A stretch of DNA of 64,000 nucleotides, from NCBI RefSeq assembly GCF_001436395.1, contig NZ_AZGJ01000003.1, forward strand, positions 1 to 64,000. The letters run 5' to 3'. The position numbers were made by a program, and so were the translations under genes. Positions 58,158 through 64,000 of the stretch are shown here, piece by piece. Numbering within the stretch: the stretch's first letter is position 1; each line of letters begins with the position of its first letter. The notes below the pieces were generated by a model. It was not told the origin of the DNA and ran no database searches. It saw nothing but the letters and a program-made list of their open reading frames with translations. This DNA comes from Secundilactobacillus malefermentans DSM 5705 = KCTC 3548. GTDB taxonomy: Bacteria; Bacillota; Bacilli; Lactobacillales; Lactobacillaceae.

Positions 58158-59327
58158 TTACTTCCTATCTTCATCCAATTCCATCAATCGCTGTCTCAAC
58201 GCAGGGTCATAGGCCGTCAAATACAGCCCATACTTACCACGCTTCATTAACACGTTCAAAACGTTTGCGATGAAGGTTTTATATTCATCCTGGGAAAATT
58301 GAATATCTTTCCGTTTCTTGAAAATTTCCTTATGAGAATACTTTTCGGGAATGATGGTCATGGTGTCCGCCTTCTTATCGTAGCCAAATGAAGGGCCGAT
58401 AATCATCCCAACGTAATTCAAATCAAATCCCTGCAGCGTGTAAATCGTTCCAACTTGGGTAATCGATCCCTCACGTTTAGCCCACGGGGTGCGTTGTGGA
58501 TCCCATTCATCCCAAGGTAGGCTGAAAGTATCCATTTCAACGTTATGGCGACCATCAATTCGTGGGAAGCCAGAGGTGGCTACGACACGGCTCATGCCAA
58601 ACTCTTTGTTGCGCTTTTTGATAGTTTCAAACAAGTCACCGGCTTTATCAAACACCTTAAACTCAAAGTCGCTATTGTTCGGGAAGGCTTTCAATGGCTT
58701 TTCAGCAGATAAATCGTCCATCCAGGCAACCTGCTCATCACTGGCGACCATTCGGTATTGGAAATCCATATCAAATACTTTGTAGGGGTCCTTACCAATC
58801 GTCTTAAAGAGCAACTCCTTGTCCCAGTACATCTTAGACTGGAAGACCTGGTCGAAATCGTACACGGCGACGACCACTTTGGCCATACTCATCAAATCAG
58901 TTAGTTGATTTTGTCCGCGATAGTGCGCGTAGGGTTCTGATTTGGAATAGAGGAGATGGGCTTCGTCGACAAAAATAACGTCATATTTTTTATGATTCTT
59001 TTGCGCGTCATTAATTAACGCTGTTGGTCGCAAAATGGACTTCACGTTCATATTTGGGATTGCCTCACCAATGTCACGGTAAGCTTTATATAGTTCCGGA
59101 TGGTTAACGACTAATGCGGTCTTATAGCGCTTGTCGGTCATGTATTGGCGAACCAGCTCCATTAAAACGACTGACTTTCCGGTTCCCGCACCACCCTCGA
59201 TAATCGCGATGGAATGGGACTTATCGTTGAGTCCTTTTTCAATGTAATTGTTAATATCTGTGATTTTTGCTTTTTGATCGTCTGAAAGATCATCAACAAA
59301 AAATTGTGCTTTTAAAATCTCATTCAT
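58158..59327 (-). CDS. DUF2075-domain P-loop ATPase/helicase-like protein
   Basis: A 389-residue superfamily-1-like ATPase: Walker A EGGAGTGKSVVLMELV (43-58), Walker B VIFVDEAHLL, motif III-like VVVAVYDFDQVFQS, and a C-terminal YTLQGFDLNYVGMIIGP segment, as in DUF2075/Schlafen-type helicases. No nuclease domain is attached. DUF2075 ATPases are found both singly and with nuclease domains in defence contexts; a function is not established. It is divergent from a NucS-like nuclease 218 bases away. Confidence 0.85.
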   Translation of the reverse strand: MNEILKAQFFVDDLSDDQKAKITDINNYIEKGLNDKSHSIAIIEGGAGTGKSVVLMELVRQYMTDKRYKTALVVNHPELYKAYRDIGEAIPNMNVKSILRPTALINDAQKNHKKYDVIFVDEAHLLYSKSEPYAHYRGQNQLTDLMSMAKVVVAVYDFDQVFQSKMYWDKELLFKTIGKDPYKVFDMDFQYRMVASDEQVAWMDDLSAEKPLKAFPNNSDFEFKVFDKAGDLFETIKKRNKEFGMSRVVATSGFPRIDGRHNVEMDTFSLPWDEWDPQRTPWAKREGSITQVGTIYTLQGFDLNYVGMIIGPSFGYDKKADTMTIIPEKYSHKEIFKKRKDIQFSQDEYKTFIANVLNVLMKRGKYGLYLTAYDPALRQRLMELDEDRK

Positions 59328-59545
59328 GGTGTGGCTCCTAAGTTATTCATTATTTGAGTGCAGTTACTGCTGTTGTATTCCTCAAGGTATTATATCAGTA
59401 AAACGATAAACTGCTTGGAATCTTTGAAAATTTAAGCAAATGGAAAAGGGTAGTTTGCTTTATAAAAAAAGAGGATAATGAAAAATGCTGATTTTAGTAT
59501 CAACAATTTACATGATATGCGTTTTACTTTGGAGGAAAAAATACA

Positions 59546-60487
59546 TTGGAACTTTTTAAGATAGAAAACCAAGACCTGAAAAAGGTAGATGGCAGTAATT
59601 TTGAATTGGAGCGAGAATTACAAAACCTAATTGAAAACAATCTTGAATTAACATTAGGAATTCAATTTGTCGCAAGTGAGTTTGTCGTTGGTAAATACCG
59701 CCTTGATACGGTTGGTTTTGATCAGAGTACGGATTCATTTGTTATTGTGGAGTATAAGAGATCCTCCAAGTATAGTGTCATTGATCAGGGATTTGCCTAT
59801 CTGAATACACTATTAAATCATAAGGCTGATTTTGCACTCGTTTATAACGAACAGTTTCAAGCAAAAAAAGGGATTGAGGATTTCGATTGGACGCAGGTAA
59901 AGGTCATCTTTGTCGCTGGCGGATTTAGCGCCTACCAAATGGATGCAATTAATAATCCTGATTTACCAATTGAATTATTTGAAGCAAAAAAATATCGAAA
60001 TAATCATCTTTCATTGAATCAAATTTTGCGGCCTAGTAATTTAGGGCATTTTGCTCATAATTCTAATAAGAAAGCAGTTCGTGAAGATAAAGGTGTTAAC
60101 TTAGATAATGCTGCCGAACTAATTGCACCAAATGAAGAAAGACTAGTAGCGGCGGGCTCTGAAAGCATCCAGAATCTTTATCAAAAAATGAAAGATGCTT
60201 TGCTGGAGTGGGATTCATCGTTTGAAATAAAGCCAACATCTAAATACATTGGTTTTCGGATTAATCAGCATAAAATTGTAGACTTTCTTCTACAAAAACA
60301 GGCTATGAAAATGTGGATTAATCTTCCTATGGGTGAATTAAAGGATCCTAAGAATCTAATTCGCGATGTCAGTGAAACGGGGCATTGGGGAAACGGAGAC
60401 TATGAGATTCGACTGGAAAATGATAGTCAATTAGAATACGTTTTAAGCTTAGTCAAACAGGTTTGGCAAAAGTATAGTCATTCATAA
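59546..60487 (+). CDS. NucS/DUF91-like PD-(D/E)XK nuclease with DUF5655 tail
   Basis: A 313-residue protein. The N-terminal domain has the PD-(D/E)XK pattern YRLDTVGFD (aspartate 54), VIVEYKRS (glutamate 69, lysine 71) and a glutamine in QGFAYLN (residue 81), as in NucS-like DNA nucleases. The C-terminal about 100 residues (YQKMKDALLEWDSSFEIKPTSKYIGFR to the end) match DUF5655. The start is TTG 59546 behind TTGGAGGAAAA. A role in repair or defence is inferred. The 218 bases between it and the divergent ATPase presumably hold both promoters. Confidence 0.8.
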   Translation: MELFKIENQDLKKVDGSNFELERELQNLIENNLELTLGIQFVASEFVVGKYRLDTVGFDQSTDSFVIVEYKRSSKYSVIDQGFAYLNTLLNHKADFALVYNEQFQAKKGIEDFDWTQVKVIFVAGGFSAYQMDAINNPDLPIELFEAKKYRNNHLSLNQILRPSNLGHFAHNSNKKAVREDKGVNLDNAAELIAPNEERLVAAGSESIQNLYQKMKDALLEWDSSFEIKPTSKYIGFRINQHKIVDFLLQKQAMKMWINLPMGELKDPKNLIRDVSETGHWGNGDYEIRLENDSQLEYVLSLVKQVWQKYSHS

Positions 60488-60498
60488 TCTGAAAAGAA

Positions 60499-61245
60499 TT
60501 ATGCTTTCACAAACACCAGTCTTTCCTTCGTCGACCGTTGCTCATCAAACTGGTAGTCTAAGCGGTTAAATTTCCTCAATTCAGCCGCTTTTTGCACGTC
60601 GTTTTCTGCCATATATCGAACCATTTCTCCCCGGGCCATTTTAGCAAAAGTGGCGCGGATTTTTATTTTGCCATCAATTAGTTGCCCGAAGACAATTTCG
60701 ATAAAGGGCGTATCCGGTGGTAGGTAAGGCCGAATGGCTTTAGCGTATTCCTGAGAGGCCAGATTGATAATGGGTTCGCCGGCGCTGCTACCTAATGCAT
60801 CGTAAAGTTTATCGCCCCAGAAATCATAGAGTCGTTGATGTCCTTCAACCACAAGTGGTGACTGCATTTCCAACCGGTAGGGAACGACACCATCAAATGG
60901 TCGCAAGATGCCATAGAAGCCAGATAATATTTTTAAATTGGCTTGAACGTAATCTAGGGCTGGTTCCGTAAAAAGGTCGGGTGCCATGTATTGATATTGA
61001 ATGCCCGAAAAGGCCATCAGAGCAGGCGTAAGCTGAGTTTCTAAATTGAGGCGTTGCAGCTGATCGTAATTTTCTCGGGCAAGTTTGTCGCTACAATTCC
61101 AAATGGATTTGGGTTCATCATAGTTATGAGATTTTAGTGCAGTCACGATTTTTTTAGTCTCTGATAAATATTGCGGCAATGCTGTACTAGCAAAGTTATC
61201 GGTATCTATTTGCATTTTTTTGGCGGGTGAAATAATAATTTTCAT
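60499..61245 (-). CDS. yaaA: peroxide stress protein YaaA (DUF328)
   Basis: A 248-residue cytoplasmic protein, with the signature MKIIISPAKKM and the later GFYGILRPFDGVVPYRLEM and YDFWGDKL. In E. coli the homologue limits DNA damage during H2O2 stress and can bind DNA; that fits the pyruvate oxidase in this genome. The name is shared with the unrelated S4 gene at 26380. Convergent with the NucS-like gene, 11 bases apart. Confidence 0.92.
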   Translation of the reverse strand: MKIIISPAKKMQIDTDNFASTALPQYLSETKKIVTALKSHNYDEPKSIWNCSDKLARENYDQLQRLNLETQLTPALMAFSGIQYQYMAPDLFTEPALDYVQANLKILSGFYGILRPFDGVVPYRLEMQSPLVVEGHQRLYDFWGDKLYDALGSSAGEPIINLASQEYAKAIRPYLPPDTPFIEIVFGQLIDGKIKIRATFAKMARGEMVRYMAENDVQKAAELRKFNRLDYQFDEQRSTKERLVFVKA

Positions 61246-61315
61246 GAGTCATTTCCTTAGCATTAGTGTAGGTTCATGTATGTAGAATACCGCAAAATTG
61301 AGAATAAGAATACAA

Positions 61316-61353
61316 AAAATCCCCAGGGCTGCGGTTTCAACCTTGGGGATTTG
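61316..61353 (-). terminator. terminator of the exported-protein gene
   Basis: About 11-bp stem with one bulge (AATCCCCAAGG with CCTGGGGATT on the minus strand), then TTTTTTG. Confidence 0.85.
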
Positions 61354-61355
61354 GT

Positions 61356-62261
61356 TTATTCAGTGATGAAATGGACATCTGGTGTTTCGGAATTACGCTT
61401 AGCTAATACCAAGGCATAACCCGCGGCACGACCATTACCACCATCTTCAATAATTGAGCGGTAAGTATCGGGTATGTTGTTAATGAAGTAAATGCCAAGC
61501 TTGTAGCCTGATAATTTGGCACGCTTGGAAGCACTGTAGCCGGCTTTGTTGAGTGCCGTTTGGAGGTAGGCAAGTTTCTTAGCATTGCTGGCAGTCTTAT
61601 GTTTGTAAAGGGTATTCATAGCGCTATTGAGCGGAATAATATCAGTATAACCAGTAGTTGTGACTGAGGTTTGGTCCTCAAACCAAGTCGTCCCCTCATC
61701 GAAAGTGCTGAGGCTTTCGTTGTACGCGGCAATTCTACTAAGATTCAAATCAACCGGTGTCTTAGGGAATAATTTGACGACTGATTTAGCTAGTTTTTGG
61801 TAATTTCCCTTTTGAATATAGCTGGCGTACGTTTTAGTTGAATTAAATTGAGATAGCGCAGCGTAGTTTAATTTGTTGGGATTAGGATTGACACCCGCCT
61901 TTAAGTTCCCCCGCCAAACGTAACCGGTGACTATTTTTCCATTGCCACGCAAAGCGGTTGAAGTTCGGTAGTAAACTGCCTTGGTATTGCCATGTTTCAG
62001 CACTAACTCAGACAATTTAACGAACGTTTGGCTTGGATAATTTTTCAAGTTGATGATTTTCTTTGTATGGCTGGCGTTCCACATGTAAACGGACTTCTTG
62101 CTCGATTTGACGTAGTAAGTTGTGTCAAAAATGCCATATTTCGCGCTAACTTTGGTATAGGTGGTCTTTGCTTGTGCTTGATGTGGCTGGGCAACAAGTG
62201 CACCGCCAAGGCCGAACAAGCCAAAGCAGATGCCTAAGGTGATGATGAGTCTTTTTTTCAT
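61356..62261 (-). CDS. secreted protein of unknown function
   Basis: A 301-residue precursor with a clear signal peptide (residues 1-31, hydrophobic LGICFGLFGLGGALVAQ, cleavage after AQA). The mature part begins with an SLAP/GW-like repeat region (about residues 32-135; tyrosine and lysine-rich, VSAKYGIFDTTYYVKSSKKSVYMWN...) and ends in a separate domain with RSIIEDGGNGRAAGYALVLAK. Such proteins are common in lactobacilli. The start at 62261 is set by GGGAGG; the longer frame to 62300 has none. No function can be given. Confidence 0.75.
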   Translation of the reverse strand: MKKRLIITLGICFGLFGLGGALVAQPHQAQAKTTYTKVSAKYGIFDTTYYVKSSKKSVYMWNASHTKKIINLKNYPSQTFVKLSELVLKHGNTKAVYYRTSTALRGNGKIVTGYVWRGNLKAGVNPNPNKLNYAALSQFNSTKTYASYIQKGNYQKLAKSVVKLFPKTPVDLNLSRIAAYNESLSTFDEGTTWFEDQTSVTTTGYTDIIPLNSAMNTLYKHKTASNAKKLAYLQTALNKAGYSASKRAKLSGYKLGIYFINNIPDTYRSIIEDGGNGRAAGYALVLAKRNSETPDVHFITE

Positions 62262-62487
62262 GATGAATCCTCCCGAGGATAATATGTGATTAATTTGCAT
62301 ACATAGTATAACGCAAATGTGGCGTGGAAATGGGACGTCGTTGCGATCTAATTAAAATCAAAGTTTATTTTCCTTAGTAATTCTCGGGTTAAGTAAGGTT
62401 GCGCCTGTATAAGTGAGTAGTAAATTAGCTGCTCCTATAGTTGTTTGGCCTAGGACATTGGAAACAAATTAATTTTGATGTTTGACT

Positions 62488-62523
62488 AAATAAAGCCCCC
62501 TTCATTTGAAGAGGACTTTATTT
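62488..62523 (-). terminator. terminator of the MFS gene
   Basis: Imperfect stem AAATAAAG...CTTTATTT with central CTTCA/TGAAG, T-rich end on the minus strand. Confidence 0.7.
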
Positions 62524-62550
62524 TTGAACAAAATATTTCTCCTGTAACAC

Positions 62551-63729
62551 TTATTCAGCTGCCTTACTTTTCTTATTCAACCTAATCAGCCAAACCGTCA
62601 GTCCAAACGTAATCACCGTATAAATGGCACCACCAGGCCCTACGGAATTCATACCGATTGAGCTAACTAACACACCGCCAGTTGCGGATCCCAACGCAAT
62701 TCCAAAATTGGAGAAAATCGAATTGAGAGAGGATGCCAGAACGATTGATTGTGGGTAAGCCTCTTCCGCTACTTGTAAGAAGAGGATTTGAATGGGGGAG
62801 CCCAAGAGTGGCATGCTGGTAATCAGCAGCATTAAGACGAGGACGCCCACCCAACTATAAAGGAAGGCAAGGGGCATGATGAGGAGTAGTACAAATTGGC
62901 CAATGTAGACCTGAGGCATGACGTTGAGTCCGGGCCCTTCAGTTAATTTGCCGCTCATCCGGTTGCCAATAATATTGGTAATCCCAAAGACAAATAGGAG
63001 AATTGTCAGCATGCCCGTCGAGAAGTGCAATTGGGTCGTGAGAATGGGGCGCAAATATGTATAGAAGACATAAATAGACGCAAGGTTAAACATCGGCAAG
63101 AACATTCCAACCTGAATTCGACGATCCTTTAATAAGGCTAACTGACCCATAATGCTACTGGCTTGCTGTTTAAAGTCACGAGGCAGTGACGCTAAAATGA
63201 GGCCCATTGTGATAAACGAAATGATAATAATGGTTAAAAATGAGATCCGCCAGCCCAAATTAGTTGAAATCCAGGTGCCCAGTGGAACTCCGAGCACGGA
63301 AGCAATGCTAAATCCAGCGAACACCCAAGATAATAACCACCCTCGTTTTGGCAGTGGGGCGATATGACCGGCAAATGACAGCGCAATTGAGATGGCAACG
63401 CCGGAAACTAACGCCGTGATAATCCGGGAGATGGTAAATACGGTAAAGTTTGGTGAGATGAAGCTTAAAATATTACCAAACGTAAAGATACCCATGAGGC
63501 CAAATAGTCCCCAAAATAGATTATGTTTACCAATTAGCAACGTGATAAATGGGGTGCTGACCGCATATACCAGGGCAAAGATTGTCACCAGATAGCCAAC
63601 CGCAGCAACGGAGACGTTAAACTGCGCTGATAGGTCATCTAAAATTCCGACGATTAGGAATTCACTAATCCCCAGCGTAAACGCAATTAATATAAGAATT
63701 AAACTTTGAATTTTGAATTGTTTCATCAT
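62551..63729 (-). CDS. MFS transporter (AraJ/YdhP-like)
   Basis: A 392-residue transporter with twelve helices; the helix 1 stretch FTLGISEFLIVGILDDLS and the helix 5 sequence GVPLGTWISTNLGWRISFL match the AraJ/DHA1 exporter group. The two adjacent ATG codons (63729, 63726) give similar starts with AGAGAAG upstream. It is a lone gene with terminator downstream; substrate unknown. Confidence 0.87.
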   Translation of the reverse strand: MMKQFKIQSLILILIAFTLGISEFLIVGILDDLSAQFNVSVAAVGYLVTIFALVYAVSTPFITLLIGKHNLFWGLFGLMGIFTFGNILSFISPNFTVFTISRIITALVSGVAISIALSFAGHIAPLPKRGWLLSWVFAGFSIASVLGVPLGTWISTNLGWRISFLTIIIISFITMGLILASLPRDFKQQASSIMGQLALLKDRRIQVGMFLPMFNLASIYVFYTYLRPILTTQLHFSTGMLTILLFVFGITNIIGNRMSGKLTEGPGLNVMPQVYIGQFVLLLIMPLAFLYSWVGVLVLMLLITSMPLLGSPIQILFLQVAEEAYPQSIVLASSLNSIFSNFGIALGSATGGVLVSSIGMNSVGPGGAIYTVITFGLTVWLIRLNKKSKAAE

Positions 63730-63814
63730 TTTACTTCTCTTTCTATACCTAATTATTTGACAGACTTGCTTATATTACAAGGTTTTGGTGATGACGTCTA
63801 TCTTTTCAATAAAA

Positions 63815-63841
63815 AAAGCTCGATTCAGATTGAATCAAGCC
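63815..63841 (-). terminator. terminator of the L32 gene
   Basis: GCTTGATTCA/TGAATCGAGC stem with GAT-type loop, followed by seven T on the minus strand. Confidence 0.75.
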
Positions 63842-63861
63842 CTTACATAAAATATAGTCAC

Positions 63862-64000
63862 CTAAATTACCTTTTTCCCATTATAATAGCCATCCAACGA
63901 CACTCGATGGCTCATATGCGCATCACCAGTTTTTGAATCAACTGAGACATTAGGTTGATCCAATTTTTTTGGTGATCTGCGCTGGTTCTTTTTGGTTTTA
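63862..64000 (-). CDS. rpmF: 50S ribosomal protein L32, 3' part only
   Basis: Forty-five C-terminal residues on the minus strand, from KTKKNQRRSPKK through TGDAHMSHRVSLDGYYNGKKVI to the stop at 63864-63862. The HRVSxxGYYxGK end is typical of L32. No cysteine occurs where zinc-binding L32 forms have C-x2-C pairs, so this is the zinc-independent form. The start is outside the window. Confidence 0.85.
   Translation of the reverse strand, partial: KTKKNQRRSPKKLDQPNVSVDSKTGDAHMSHRVSLDGYYNGKKVI

Noticed and set aside
56700-60499. SCC-type or integrated element at the rlmH 3' end
   Set aside because: I found no recombinase (ccr) gene, no second copy of the rlmH end sequence and no inverted repeats, so only gene-level insertion can be proposed.

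Overview
This is a chromosomal segment of a low-GC Gram-positive bacterium, almost certainly a member of the Lactobacillaceae (former Lactobacillus). The evidence is the gene order around the replication origin (rpmH-rnpA-yidC-jag-mnmE-mnmG on one side, dnaA-dnaN-S4-recF-gyrB-gyrA-rpsF-ssb-rpsR-gdpP-rplI-dnaB on the other), a walRKHIJ-htrA-rlmH block, a pyruvate oxidase, a C1B peptidase, strong GGAGG ribosome binding sites and frequent TTG/GTG starts. I cannot name the species from sequence alone.

Layout. 1-6.5 kb (minus strand): pyruvate oxidase, then a five-gene heme-uptake (Isd-like) operon with two surface NEAT-domain proteins, an IsdE-like binding protein, a FecCD permease and an ATPase. 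7-9.1 kb (minus): a cysteine aminopeptidase and signal peptidase I. 9.2-17 kb: accessory metabolic and transport genes, namely a pentapeptide-repeat protein with a Bcr/CflA exporter, a thioesterase, a fumarate-reductase-like flavoprotein with a divergent LysR regulator, and a YfhO-type membrane protein. 17-22.9 kb (minus): mnmG, mnmE, jag, yidC, rnpA and rpmH, with a parS-like site between mnmG and mnmE. 22.9-25 kb: oriC, with DnaA boxes on both sides of dnaA. 25-37.8 kb: the replication, gyrase and ribosomal core. 38-42.5 kb: an MFS transporter, small peptides, and a T-box-controlled oligopeptide-binding lipoprotein. 42.5-46.2 kb: a TetR regulator divergent from a four-gene acyltransferase/GT8/GT8/acyltransferase operon. 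46.2-48.2 kb (minus): a ClC H+/Cl- exchanger, a 51-residue nine-cysteine metallothionein-like protein and tRNA-Lys. 48.5-56.7 kb: the WalRK cell-wall regulon operon, HtrA and RlmH, with a second dense DnaA-box cluster between htrA and rlmH. 56.8-60.5 kb: an accessory block next to rlmH with a DUF2971 protein, a DUF2075 P-loop ATPase and a NucS-like nuclease with a DUF5655 tail. 60.5-64 kb: YaaA, an exported protein, an MFS transporter and the 3' part of an L32 gene.

How the genes work together. The core covers initiation (DnaA, oriC), elongation (DnaN, DnaB, SSB), topology (gyrase), repair (RecF), tRNA modification (MnmEG) and membrane insertion (YidC, Jag). WalRK with WalH/WalI links cell-wall state to gene expression. 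The heme locus, which lies next to pyruvate oxidase, suggests use of exogenous heme under aerobic conditions.

The stretches most likely to hold undescribed biology are the nine-cysteine mini-protein, the DnaA-box cluster upstream of rlmH, the rlmH-adjacent ATPase/nuclease/DUF2971 block, the paired acyltransferase-glycosyltransferase operon, the NEAT proteins with altered heme-tyrosine motifs, and the T-box leader carrying an arginine-rich small ORF in front of the peptide-binding protein.
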